Shown here: positions 32,684-44,497 of the stretch, piece after piece
How positions within the stretch are numbered: position 1 is the stretch's first letter
How the letters are laid out: every line of letters begins with the position of its first letter
Assembly: GCA_009192285.1 (NCBI GenBank)
Contig: WBVU01000008.1
Coordinates: forward strand, 1,684,370-1,748,369
Length of the DNA: 64,000 bases
Direction of reading: 5' to 3'
From: Morchella semilibera
Lineage: Eukaryota; Ascomycota; Pezizomycetes; Pezizales; Morchellaceae
The notes under the pieces: model-generated
Databases searched by the model: none
The model's input: the letters and a program-made list of their open reading frames with translations, nothing else
What the model was told of the DNA's origin: nothing
Program-made: the position numbers and the translations under genes

Positions 32684-34690
32684 GTTGTAAACGGGTTGTG
32701 ATAGATATAGTATTGAGAGGCAGATGTGGGGTTGGGAACTTCTTGTTCAAACTCGAGCCGTTCCTCAGAAACTACCAAGCAGTAATAGTCACGCTGGAGA
32801 TTGACGTCACATTAGTCCCCATACAACTTTAGCTAAAAAGAGGAGGAGGTAATTGTACTCACACCTCAGCGTAGAGATTGGAACAAACGGATAAGTAAGG
32901 TAAATGTAGCAATCCTGAGCTTTTGGATAGAAGAAGAGGTTGAATTGCGATGTTGGTATAAAGACTCTAGAGAAGGCCTCCTCGAGTCCACAATACCATG
33001 CCCTTTTAAAGACGAACCTCATAGTGCCTCTAGGATTAGGGACATATTCAGGCAACCATCACTGCAGCTGCCTAGTAGCAGCTAAGCTAGCCCGCGCCGC
33101 GGATCTTCAGTTTTCTCACAATGTGCGCCTTGTCATATTCCTTGATACCTACCGTATGTTAACACATCATCACATAGCATATAGAAACGGTCAAAGCCCC
33201 CCCCCCCCCCCCAAACCACACTCCCCGACCTTCTATAAAGATCATGATGCTTTGGACCGGCCATAAAAGTAAAACTCCATGTCTTCGACCTTGTACAGCC
33301 AATGAAAAATTGGTGACAGTTATATCATGCAAGGAGGCTAGACATAGCTGAAAGATCAGAGTTTTATCCGCCCAATGGACAGAAAGACCCAGTTCCCTCT
33401 GATCTACAAGAGAGAGATAACTTGGTTACTTTTTTGTTGGGGTAGAAGAGCCTCAAAGTTTGTGGGTTTTGAATGTCGTACATATTACACTCCAATGCAT
33501 ATGGCGGACACTACTAGAACGGGGTCGGTCTTGGCACAAGTGGCAAAGTTCTACGCGCAGATGAGTCCCCCCTTTAGGGAAGGTGCTAGACCGTGTGCAC
33601 CTATGGCGAGCATGTACCTGTGCCGAGCATCTTATCTGACCTCTAAGGATCTGCTACAATCGAGGGCCTTTATTATGCTCGCCACAGGTGCACGTCCCAA
33701 TACGGTAACAAGGTGTTATCTCTGTTGTGTGGCTAGCTGAAGGGTGCGCAGGGTGCCTGAATATTGATATAACATTTCGATCTCTCCGATCCACCGTAAG
33801 GTTACTGAGAAGCGGTTTACCACTACATACACTATGATAGGTGTACCTCCGCGCCTTGGCCGCTAGGGAACTATTTTAGTCCGCGCGGGGTTGAAAGCAA
33901 GCGACGGGTCTCAGTGACTATGCCACACCTTGAATAGAAAGTCCTACTCTAGGTTCTGCCAGTCTCAACAGTCCAAGCGATAGAGGAACGAAATTTATAT
34001 GGGAGATCTATTTTTTGATAAGAGAGATATTGAAATTTGTAAGTAGAGCCACCCTAAGCTTCCATTTGTGGGGGGTCAACAGTCTCTGTCCTAGTTAGCG
34101 CCGATCGATCCACTCTTCCAGGTCTAATATCGCACACTAGCCAGTAAGAGCCTGTCCCCACTCAGGCCGGCAATGTTAATGACCACAAGGCGGCTCCCTA
34201 TGGTGCCAGAGGCGGATTGACTCGCAGTGTTGCCTAGTATTTGGATTACTCTGCCTCCTTTGCTAGTGAAGCATCAGATCGAGTACATGTAGTTATCCCG
34301 CGATGGGCGGCTGTAGAACCAATCAATTTTTTTGGTGTGGTGGATGTGTGCCGCAGGAAGCCGCCAAAAATACGTAGGTACATACATGATGTATCTACTC
34401 TACATACGTACTATACTAGGAGTGAGTGGCCAACTTAAAACCATCTCCAGTAGACTCTATTTCCAGTTATGCCGCCCTGGGCCTCTACAGCTGTTGTTAT
34501 TGGGGGCCTACGGCCCCGCTCCAACTCCCCCAATTCCTCCATCCTTCCGCCCCCCACCTTAGTTCTGGCTAGCTGAATTAACTCCTACTTGGTGTTGATT
34601 TGGGTGCGTTGCCATGTTGGGTTAGGGTTTCTCACACCCGGCCAATCAGCTTTCGAGAAAGTAAAAAGTGGTAGCCTACTGTAGATAATA
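32684..34690. other. Intergenic with a G/C homopolymer and a foldback
   Basis: The first few hundred bases are the promoter side of the IRG-type gene. A 17-C run lies near 33,198. Inverted arms GTGCACCTATGGCGAGCAT (33595-33613) and its near-complement (33674-33692) form an imperfect 20-base foldback lying inside a 121-codon open frame at 33375-33740 that has no known motif. No gene is supported. Confidence 0.45.
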
Positions 34691-35078
34691 GAGTCTTTTA
34701 ACCACGGGTTGAACAAAAATTATTAATTCCCAAGACTATGCTGCATGCGTTTGCCCGCATAGGGGCTCACAAGTACTCTGGGAAGGAAATCATAGGTATC
34801 CCTTAGACGGTCGGTCAAGTTTGAAACGAGTGCACTAGCCATTTTTGGAATATATGATGGAATCAACTCTTGGAACAAGGATTGTGTAATCTTTGGTATC
34901 AGTGACAGATTATAATCCCCCAGAAAATACTCCTATCACGATGGCCACAAACGGCTAGTGCACTCGTTTCAAACTTGACCGATCGTCGAAGGGATAAGGA
35001 TTGAATATATCTCCATGCTTTAAGTTTTGGAAGTCTTGGGAATTAATAATTTTTTGTTCGTTGATGGCTAAAAGACCC
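34691..35078. repeat. Large nested foldback MITE, second example
   Basis: The outer arms (34691-34736 and 35030-35078) share GAACAAAAATTATTAATTCC and TCTTTTARCCA. The inner 50-base arms (34799-34848 and 34945-34994) share GTTTGAAACGAGTGCACTAG. The element is flanked by TA (34689-90 and 35079-80). Most of its 388 bases can fold into one interrupted hairpin with a loop at about 34849-34944. No protein is encoded. Confidence 0.8.
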
Positions 35079-35958
35079 TAATAGAAGATGTAATATGAAA
35101 CCAACTTCTGATAGCCGACTCTTGCGGCAGCCATCAACCAGCTGACCGTTTCCTCAACATTGTCATCGTCGCGACTCGAAACCCACGACAACCACCAGGG
35201 AATATCAGACCTTAAAAATGACTATATATTAAACCCGCTTTGTTGTTGTAACTATCGGCCGCCGTTATGTAGGTCGGCCTCAAACTTGGTTCCAACAACG
35301 CCGGGAAAATAGGTTTGCAGAGAAGGGTATGATATATTTGGAGGCCTAAAGTGGCTAGGATCAGGTGACAGAAATAAGGCGCGCACATTTACCACAACAT
35401 TATACGTCAGTCTCTATATCACCCTCCACATATTTGTAGACCTTGTTGACATGAAGAACAGCTGCGGCTGAAATATCTCCTATGTTAACGTGACTGATCC
35501 AGGCCCACAAAACTCCCTTTCAAATATGAGGCTGTAATGTCTCTGACACCAAGTAGAGTATTCCAAGAACGCTAGAACATGTTCTAGCCCTCAGTTTGGG
35601 TCGTGTTATGCTCGATGAGCTTGTGAACGTTTCCCTCCTCCCCCTCTACTTCTCCTTATTCCTCCCCGCCGGGGTCCATCTCAAACCTTAGAAGAAACAG
35701 CATTTGAGGAACTAGAGCGCTCCCGGATAACTTAGGTGCAGTCATCCACCCCCGGCCATCCCTGGCCACCCCTCCTCCGCGCCGGAGCTCACTCTCGCTT
35801 GGTACTTATATTACAGGACCAAGCAAAGTTCTGGCGGCAACATCAACATCGCCTTCACGCCCCTGACACCTAGCTCCCCCGCAGGCGGACACAGCACTTC
35901 AGAGCTATACCCAAACCTCCCACCGCAATACCACCCTCTACGCACCACAGATTCCCCA
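35079..35958. promoter_or_regulatory. Upstream region of the zinc-finger/ART-like gene, with palindrome
   Basis: A perfect 18-base palindrome GCTAGAACATGTTCTAGC lies at 35571-35588, about 370 bases before the start codon. It could bind a dimeric regulator, but no known fungal site is recognised. The rest is pyrimidine-rich near 35,640-35,780. Confidence 0.4.
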
Positions 35959-38900
35959 ATGAGCCGCCCCACCCCAACGCCGACAAAGTCCCGACACCGC
36001 CCTCGAGCCCGTAAAGGGCCTCGAGAGAGCCCAGTTCGTGTTGTCGAATCCTCTTCTCCACCTCCACATTGTCGAGTTTCTAGAACACCACACACGCGCC
36101 CCGAGCCCGTAGGGGCCCCGGCCACCAGTTCTACTATTGGCAGCGAGGGAGGCCTTTGGGAATGCCGCGTTTGCGACCGGAGTATGGGTGTCATGCTAAA
36201 AGGCGCCCATATTGAGAGCTATATGCACCGCAATAACCAAAGCCTCCAGATACAGACAGTGGGGGGAAGGAAGGGGAACATCCGGAATGATGGTACACTA
36301 AAACAGGAGCGGGAGGATGGGCAAGGAACGCTTGAAGAGGAGGGGAGGCAGATGCAGGGCCTGAGGGAGCAAAACCAGGAACACAGGCTCGAAGCGCTGC
36401 AGAAGCAAGAGAAACAGGGGCCCAAACAGCAGATGCTCGGGGAGTTTCAGACCCAAGAGAAACAAGAAGAGGAGCGGAGGAGAGTTAAAGGGCCCCGGAT
36501 GGAGACCGCGCAAACCCAGGAGCAGCATCCTACAAAAGCGAAGTATCAGGCACCGGCGAAGGACGTTACTCCTTGGGAATGCAGCATCTGCCAAATCACG
36601 ATGAAGACCCATCTCATGAGCTATCACATTGCCAGCGTCCAACATCATCGGAATGAGACACGTAGGAGAGAAGACGAGCTGCAGAAACAGGAGGAGCGGC
36701 GGATACAAGAGATTTATAAGCAGGGGGAGGAGATGAGAAGGGATGAACAAATTCAACGACTCGAGGAAGAGAAACGGCGAAAGCAGGAAGAGTTAGAAAA
36801 ACTAGAAGAATCTCAGCGGCTTGAGGAGCATGCAAGGCAAGAAAGGCAGCGGAAGGAGGAGGAGCTGAGAAGGGGAGATATGCAGAAGGAAGAGGAGAAG
36901 CTTAAAAATGGAGGGGACCTACAAAAGCAAGAGGCTGGGTGGTGGAAGGACGAACAACCACAGATTATATATTCGGCACATACGGGGAGATCCAAGGCTC
37001 TAGAGTCGCTGTCATGGCCGTCCGGACCAGAATACCCGTACTCGGCTCAAGAACAGCAGCACATAAATAGTCTTTCCGTTGCAGTTAATCAGTCCGGGGC
37101 CAATGATGGCTACACAGGCGGCGCCACTGGCCAAATGATAAACTTAACAAACCACGAAATCATACCTATTACCGCCAACGACAGCATAAAGGAGCAACGT
37201 GCGCCGCCAAAAGGGACCTGGCTTTGTGAGACCTGTAAGCGGGAGATGATGATAACTTCCAGGAACAGCCACCTGGCAGGCAGAAGTCATAGGGAAAAAC
37301 AGTTGAGGTTGGACTCCATAAATCGGGAAAAGGAAGACATAAAAAAGGAAGAAATAAAAAAGGAAGAAATAAAAAAGGAAACGCAACGCATCGCGGAAAC
37401 CAATAGGGCTGAAGAGGAAGTGTGGACGGAAAAAAGGAGATTGGATGAAGAGGGAGAGCGCCACAAGCAGCAAGAAACGCGCAAAGAGGAGAAACGTATC
37501 GCGGTTCGGGTAGAGACACAGACGTTTAAAGACTGGATTGCGGAACAGAAACGGATTGTATTAGAGAAACGGATTGGGAAACAGAAACGTCTTCCGGAAG
37601 AGACATGCCTTGCGGGAGAGGAACGCCTTGAGGAAGTAATAAGGATTGAGTTAGACAGACAGATCACGGAACAGAAACGGATTACGGAGAAGCGTATTAA
37701 AGAGGAGAGAAGATTAGAGGAGGAGAAACGGACCGCCGAGAGACGTACTGCTGAGGAGAGAAGATTAGAGGAAGAGAAACGGACCGCCGAGCGACGTATT
37801 GCTGAAGAGAAGCGTATTGCTGAGGAGAGACGTATCGTGGAGGAGAGACGGATTGCGGAGGAGAGACGTATTGCTGAGGAGAGACTTATTGCTGAGGAGA
37901 GACGTATTGCTGAGGAGAGACGTATTACTGAGGAGAGACGTATTGCTGAGGAGAGACGTATTGCTGAGGAGGAGAGACGTATTGCTGAGGAGAGACGTAT
38001 TGCTGAGGAGAGACGTATTGCTGAGGAGAGACGTATTGCTGAGGAGAGACGTATTGCTGAGGAGGAGAGACGTACTGCGGAAGGGATTGCAGAAGAGAAC
38101 CGCAGGGGAGGAGACAGACGTATTATAGAGGAGCTAAGACGAATTGCGGAAGAGGAGGATATTGAGAAACTGGGAGAAAAGCATTTACGGGGACCATCCT
38201 ACAATCCCGATAAGCAAGCGCAGTATCAGCACATCGGGGCAGCGGAGAATCAGTGCACGATTCCAGATTTTGCGGGTTCTGGTGATCCCGGGGACGAACA
38301 CCAACACAAACTGCGTCATCCATCATCTTCGACCATCGATCAGCAAAAGCACAGACAGACAGAAAATATGACAGAGTCCACAAGAAAGCCTACAGCGGGG
38401 CCTTTGCAGCTAAAGGAGGAGGGGCCTTGTAAGGTAGGTACTATCGTGGTACAATCTCCTCTGATAGAGCTCGCTACCGCGAGTTCGCTGGCAACAAAGG
38501 GTGATCTACGGGGTGAGGGTCAGCCGCAGGGAGGAACCCTAGAGTACTCGATGTCGCAGGTGGAGCAAGAGGGGGTCGGCCTGTCACCACCCAAAGTACT
38601 GGAAGTAAGTAAGCCAAGCAACAATGTACAGCGCCAGCATCCTACAAACCAGCGTGAGGAGAAGGGTTTTAGGGCAAAGATGTTTCAGTATCTCTTATCC
38701 CAAGGAGAACTACAACAGCAACCAGTTGAAGAGAATACGGTGAAGGTATGGACGATGGAAGAAATGTACCGGGAACATATGATGGGGCAGTATATGGTGC
38801 AGGAACAACCCCTTTTTGTCCAAGGTCCTGCAAGGTAAGAGTGACAGTAATCTCCTAATCTCGTACCATCACATGTTAACATCCCCCAGTTTACTCCCTG

Positions 38901-39403
38901 CGCCCGTCTCATGCGTGACGGATTTACCACCAATATTATATCGGGTCTATGATCATACCTCTGTCAGTATATACACCTCGGTCGGGTTCACAGCCGGAAA
39001 CCCGTACATGCCAAACAGGCCACCACAGTTTAAAGCTATGGTCAAACGTCACGCCAACTGGAGTAGTAGATCGGGGACACCATTCATCTCTGTCACAACT
39101 AGCCCGGATGCTGTGGGCTGGCATGTGGCGAAGAAAAGGGCTGAGGGACAAGACGGCAACGTTATGGTAGCTTTGATAGATACTGCTGCTCTGCTTGGCA
39201 TATGTGGAACTCGTATCTGGAAGATGCACGATGCAATGGATCACTTCGGCCTTGAGCCATATAAGTGTCAGCGCCGGGCATATGATAATGAGTATATCTG
39301 CGCCCTTCAAATACCGGCCAGAGCTATATTTGCCTGTTGCCAACCAGACTATTTCATGGATATCGCATTAATATTCCTGAAAAATCTCGATTTAAAGGGA
39401 TAA
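35959..39403 (+). CDS. Zinc-finger / ERRIAEE coiled-coil protein with DUF7587/ADP-ribosyltransferase-like C-terminus
   Basis: Exons 35959-38834 and 38890-39403 join in phase across a 55-base intron (GTAAGA...TTAAC...CCCAG), giving 1129 residues. Three U1/matrin-type C2H2 fingers lie at about 67-90 (CRVCDRSMGVMLKGAHIESY), 206-230 (CSICQITMKTHLMSYHIASV) and 421-445 (CETCKREMMITSRNSHLAGR). Long Glu/Arg/Lys coiled coils follow fingers two and three. The second contains about 16 near-identical six-residue ERRIAE units (residues about 611-709). The final 170 residues have LPPILYRVYDH, an HANWSSRSGTPFISVTT block, NVMVALIDT and a NEYICALQIPARAI end. This pattern recalls the fungal DUF7587 domain, and its Arg, Ser/Thr-rich and Glu positions recall ADP-ribosyltransferases; catalysis is an inference. 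Without the splice the last domain would be missed. Confidence 0.82.
37790..38090 (+). repeat. Coding minisatellite, 18-base unit (ERRIAE)
   Basis: About 16 tandem copies of GAGAGACGTATTGCTGAG and close variants run through this stretch without breaking the frame. Two places carry an extra GAG codon. The unit makes a continuous charged helix. Near-identical DNA, not only protein, suggests recent expansion and probable length variation between strains. Confidence 0.9.
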
Positions 39404-40499
39404 TCTTCGGCAGGTAGGCTGCGAGCAACCTGAAATTATGTGGATTTACTTTTTCAGCCAGTTGTTATGATTTCGACGTCCGTATTATTTTTGTTTTATT
39501 TTTCAAGCTTTACTCCTGTGCCTATCTTTTGTATCTAGAAAGTTTGTTTTCCATACCAAAGAGTAGAGAGTATAGCACCACCGCGTATAACACTCAGATA
39601 TTCTCAACTAGACGGTGCGTCGTGTACTCTAACTGCACCCCGATGGGGTGGGGACTGATCGGGTACATAGTAAGCAAGTGTCACGTAATATTTGGAAGGG
39701 GTTTTGAGAAATACCCTTCCCTCTGTGGAACAAGATACCAGTTTCGTGATAGGGTGCCACCCCTTCATAGCGGCCCCTTTGGCATGCAGAGATAGAAACA
39801 GAATGTTAGATAAAGGGAAAGAACCGACTCCTCGTGTGCACGGGAAGGAGCGATGACTTAGAAACAGCTATTGACCTCGAGCTCGATCAATACGTGGAGG
39901 GGGGACGAGTAGATGGTAACAAGAGACCTAACAGCCCTTTCCCGAATCAGAAGCTAGATAGAACATATTTAGGAGCGTGAGGGAAGTAAGTAATGTATAA
40001 TGGCCCTATAGTGAGGGTCCGTGCAAGGAGGGGGGGGTAAGGAGAAAGTGAGAGTTTCGAGGTTTTTTTTTTATATCCACATTGCATATATGACAAGATT
40101 GACGACTGAGGTTAGTACCTAAAGACCGCTTGGAAACACGTTATTCTCCATCCCTTAATCAGTGCACCTGTCGAGTAAAGAATTTTGATTATTTACCATT
40201 CATATCATTTATTATTCTACATAGTGGAGGATGGTAGTACCGCCCAAGTTAGGGTCGCCGTGATGGATACAGGTGCTCATAGGATAAGCGAGAGGTACTC
40301 GCCCGAAAAAAAAGACTGTTAGTGATCAATTTGATAGCCTTTATTCTTCTACGAGTAGAGCTATAGTCAGTTGGCCTAATTAATTGATCCAGCCAGATGA
40401 TAATAATAGTGATGCTGGGCCCCGCCAAAGTAATGGGTATGGAGATAGTAGCTCGGGGATAATTATAAAGGAGGATGTATATATGTATGCATATGCCTA
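39404..40499. other. Intergenic with a possible worn MITE
   Basis: About 39640-39775 holds imperfect arms CGATGGGGTGGGGAC and the complement of GTGCCACCCCTTCATAGCGG, plus an inner GGAAGGG / CCCTTCC hairpin (39694-39720). Ends are unclear. No gene is seen. Confidence 0.4.
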
Positions 40500-40672
40500 T
40501 CCCTTAAGCTGTCACCAAAGTGCTGACCATTTTTGTGGGGCCAAAAGTGTGGCTTTGCTAACGAATTCCTTCAATTATTGGATCTGCACCAATCTCTAAC
40601 CAATTGCTTGTCCGCAATTGCTGTGGCTTTTTGGCCCCCACAGAAAGGGTCAGCATATGACAGCTTAAGGGA
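40500..40672. repeat. TA-flanked MITE, TCCCTTAAGCTGTC family copy 1
   Basis: Terminal arms of about 50 bases (TCCCTTAAGCTGTC..., then GTGCTGACC and TGTGGGGGCCAAAA) mirror each other. TA lies on both sides (40498-99 and 40673-74). No coding sequence. Confidence 0.8.
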
Positions 40673-40784
40673 TAGCTAGTGGAGTACTCAACCCAATTGT
40701 TCGGGTGGGTGGAGGTGGGGAGGATGATGAGGATGACATGCAGAGCTAGTGGTGCGACGGAACGGCCCGTCGAAAGACGCACTA

Positions 40785-40952
40785 TTCCTTAGCCTGTCAG
40801 TAAAATGCTGACCCCCCAAGAAGAAGCAAATTTTGTATGGCTTTACTAACGTATAACAGATCCCATTGTCTCCCTTATCAAATAATAGATCTTTCATACT
40901 AATTTAATTCCTCTATTATAGGGGTCAGCATTGCATATTGACAGACTAAGGA
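40785..40952. repeat. TA-flanked MITE, TCCCTTAAGCTGTC family copy 2
   Basis: The ends TTCCTTAGCCTGTCAGTAAA and the complement TCCTTAGTCTGTCAATATGC lead into a shared ATGCTGACCCC, and TA borders are at 40783-84 and 40953-54. The terminal pattern matches copy 1, 113 bases away, but the interiors differ. Confidence 0.75.
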
Positions 40953-41643
40953 TAAGCTCAATACGTACCCTAGCCATGAGGACACATTCCGGGGCAGAGT
41001 GTACATACTCTCATGTGTCAATGCAAAACTGCATATATATGTCTTGCAGCCTAGCTCTACCAGCTACAACAGGAAGAAAAATCACTTTTAATTCCCTCTA
41101 TCGAGGTGTGGGTCAATATTTACCCTGACCTTAACTCTAACATCATGAAGTTTCTCTCTGGTCATGCAGCTGACAGTACTGATAGCCTCTGAGGCTTTGG
41201 GGACGTATGCCAGTAGACTATCAAGCCCTCAAGTGGGCTAGAGGGCCTGTTTTGTATATACTTCTCCCTTGGTACTACCGTTGCCCGAGCCCCCAGACCA
41301 TTAGGCGCCACATTAGACTACATGTTCAGCCTCTTGAAGTACGCTACAGTTTATAATTAAAGCTATTTACCACCGCCGAGAAGGACACAATGCTAGGTAG
41401 CATGTTCTTGTTTGGTGCTGTTACCTTCAAGGGTTTCATAACTCCCGTAACAGTACTGTTGACACTGCTGGAAGCCCATTAATATATAGATAAATACGTC
41501 GAGGCTAATCTGATTCTGTAGACATTTGTACTATGTACAACGATCCCCACCCCGGAATTAGAGGACTCGGAGGCCTAGGTTTAACTGTGTAAATTTATAT
41601 ATAACTTAATTAAAATAGCCCCCCACCGAAATAATACACAACA
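40953..41643. other. Intergenic, no gene seen
   Basis: This is the AT-rich 3' flank of the minus-strand acyltransferase-like locus. No repeat or RNA gene stands out. Confidence 0.35.
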
Positions 41644-42775
41644 TTACACATTCCCATTCCTCTCGCTCACACTCCGACCCCTATGCCCATCCTGAAATGT
41701 CCAAGCTCTCACCAAATATCTTCCCACCCCATCTTTCAAAGTGATGGCAAAAGGCTTATAATTGAATGACATCCCCTCACCCATTGGCACCATCGGCGAA
41801 GACCAGATCACCCTACCATTACCAGCCCCGACCAACGCAGCGCTCCAGCCCATACCATTAAAATCAAACCTTTGTTACAAAAGCAAGATCCCTCCACTCA
41901 CGCCCCGGGCCCCATGTGACTCTGCCCTTCGTACTCTCCCAGAATCGGGGAGCGTTACTGACCGCGTCTGGCTGGTCGTTTCGTAGGACTGCAAGACGTA
42001 TGGTCAGGGCAATTCGGGAAAGCTGTAAATGCTTGATGTGGGGGAAACTGATGATAATGTAGAAGCTGTTTTGCAAGTATGTTATTCCGGCAGGTGGTGG
42101 CGGGAGTAGGTCGCGATAATTGAAGCTGTAGCTAAGGCCAACCTGCCCTGGCTCGGAGTGGGCGTAGTTTTCCTGGCAATGGAGACCAAATTAGATTAAT
42201 GAGAGCGGTAAAGTACTCGAGAGTCTTACCTGGAGGAACCATGCTGTTAAAATATTATTCTTTGTCAACTTGATACCTACAGCTTCTTGCAGTGCTCCCG
42301 ACGAAACAGCTCCATCTATTTCCCTCTGAAATTCATCCCGCCAGCCTTCTATTACCTCCGAATTAAGGTGGATGTGGAGCTCTCTATTAGCCACCTGCTG
42401 TGATAGCTCTGACTGTGTGTCAAACCACACGGTATCACGTGCCTCTTGTGAAAGTACGGTAAATGGATGATAGAATTTGATATCAGTACTAATTCTCTCC
42501 GATAAGTGGTCATCTCCCTGGATAAGCGTTGACAGACGAGTCGTTATTGCCGGCGAAAGCGCTACTTCTGGTATCCTAATCCCGGTGACTAGGTCCCGAT
42601 ATGCTTTGATAGCCTCATAAAGAGCCTGGGCATCACATAACGCGTGAGTCACTCGGAAACCAAGGAGTGTTGCATCTCTCAGGGTAGTAACACGTATAAC
42701 GAAGATGCGCTCAGGCTCCGAGCTGTTCGGTAGCTCATTGCGATCCATCGAAGGACTAGTTACTTTTAGTTCCAT
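41644..42775 (-). pseudogene. BAHD-type acyltransferase, N-terminally incomplete and frameshifted
   Basis: Exon A (42775-42230) and exon B (from 42172) join in phase over a 57-base intron (GTAAGA...GCCAG). THALCDAQALYEAI contains the HxxxD catalytic motif (His44, Asp48 of this frame). LTKNNILTAWFLQ matches the family's central LTxNDxLTAW segment, and FDFNGMGWSAAL corresponds to the C-terminal DFGWG-like structural motif. The reading frame shifts by one base between AFVTK and FDFNG, at the CC pair 41869-41870. Only about 43 residues precede HxxxD, whereas relatives have well over 100, so the N-terminus is missing or lies in exons I cannot find. Trichothecene-3-O-acetyltransferase-like enzymes of this family transfer acyl groups from CoA to secondary metabolites. 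No pathway partners are nearby. The frameshift could also be a sequence error. Confidence 0.72.
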
Positions 42776-44300
42776 AATAATTTTTGATCCCTACAAGAGA
42801 TGGATTTGGCCCGTCCTTTGAACGGAATAAGGTCCCGGCACCTAGTCGATGTTAGGTTACATATTTGTGTATATACTAATGCCGTACGCGTTAGGTACTA
42901 GAGTATAATACTGTATATCCCAGGTGATTAGAAATACAGGCACCTATCAAGTACTAGTTATACAGATCCCATGCTTCCATAGTCCAATACAAGAGCTCAA
43001 CCTTGCAGGGTGTGGATATTAGAACCCTACTAGGCTAAGTATAATGCTCCCTCTTATCTTGATTGAGTATATAACGAGTTACATACCGTGTATATATCAG
43101 CTTCTAGCTAACTAGCCAATATTTGCCGGGCTTGAGAACTGAAGGCCTCCTTGAAGGAGAGAGCCGATCTCAATCACCATTCATCATTCGTACTATGCTA
43201 GCTTTGCCCTGTAAAAAACTGGAATTAATTCTTTGACAACTCGTAAATGCTTGCTCACATGTATACCTAACTGGGGGATCGTTTCGCGGGCGATGAACCT
43301 CTACTTCCTTGCTCTATGGGGCTAATCTTTTGGGATGGGGAGAAGGTCGCGCGCTCCGTGTCCGCAGAGCGGATATCCCTCCATCTATCTCTCTGATATG
43401 TAAACCTAATTTAACAAACGACAGGTAGAAAGCTGCTCGGATAGTAGTGCCTATCGCTATTGGATCTTTTCCCATCCCACCCGATACTAGGGGGATGGCC
43501 TTAGTTGAAGTCAAAATATGGTAGGTGCAGGTTTTATCGGTAAGTCTTGATACTCGGATCAACCCCAAAGTTCAAACCCCTCAAAGTCACATATCTATTT
43601 TCGTGGGTTGATCAAAAAAGCGTATTCATGATCATTTCCACCCGCCAAGAGCTATCAGGGTAGGAAGGGTTAGGGTTATATAGAGAACGATTTATTAAAC
43701 CCGATCATATCAGTCAGCAAGCTTTACGATAATCACAGGCCGTGTGGTTCTTGTATCATAATAGCTAGCGCTTCCCCCCATAGCTTTTGATAACAAAGAT
43801 AGGGTTAGTACCGTTTACAACAATCAAGGTCAAGGTTTGAAGTATATTGATAATCGGTGATCGCCAGCTGCAGTCTACTAAGACCAAAGACATACACTTA
43901 ACATCCTTCTAACGAAATCCTTAAAACGTATCTATGAAGTATGCTGAAGGATTGAGAATTAAACACACAAAACATAGTTGCATAATAGAGGCAGGTAGCG
44001 CCATTAATCGATCCTTTGTCACCAACTCCAGTTACCAATTAGGTCTTCGCCAGAGCTATTCCCAAAAGGGCCCGTACGTAATCATCCCTAAAGGGGTCAA
44101 TTGGAAATTGGAATGTGACATTATAATTGCTAACCTATGCCTCGCACTAGGTAAATTATAAACACACTACGCAGTCAGGGCAAAGGGTTAATCAGTAAGT
44201 AAAATGCGACCATAAACCAGTTATATGCTAAAATAACTATTAATTAACCGCCTCTAATCACTTCGTTTAAATTATCAGGGACGAGACTTCTAATCAATTA
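42776..44300. other. Intergenic, no gene supported
   Basis: Open frames at 43314-43568 (minus) and 43934-44161 (plus) have no recognisable motif. Short TTAGGG-like matches occur near 43,670. The missing 5' exons of the acyltransferase-like locus would be expected here, but I could not identify them. Confidence 0.35.
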
Positions 44301-44317
44301 TCCTTAATAAATACTGT

Positions 44318-44470
44318 CACGTGAACATCCCTAGGATCATCTATTATTACATAATATTAGATCAGAATGCGGACATCACGTGTGGAGGGTTGCCTTAATC
44401 ACTCATTATGGGATACTTTACACATCATGATCAATATGTTCCTCCTCGCTTACACAAAAACAATATAAAC
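44318..44470 (+). promoter_or_regulatory. Promoter of the DUF4238 gene: two CACGTG sites and TATA-like box
   Basis: CACGTG occurs at 44318-44323 and 44377-44382, within 200 bases of the start codon. Such sites are bound by Cbf1/bHLH-type factors in fungi. A TATAAA-like element (CAATATAAACA) near 44,463 lies about 35 bases before ATG. Function is inferred from motif and position only. Confidence 0.45.
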
Positions 44471-44497
44471 ACCCACAGAAAGGATTAGCTAGTAGCC

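Noticed and set aside
37144-37667. Minus-strand frames with apparent hydrophobic segments
   Set aside because: Antisense of the charged repeat region of the 36 kb gene; the hydrophobicity follows from the complementary codons.
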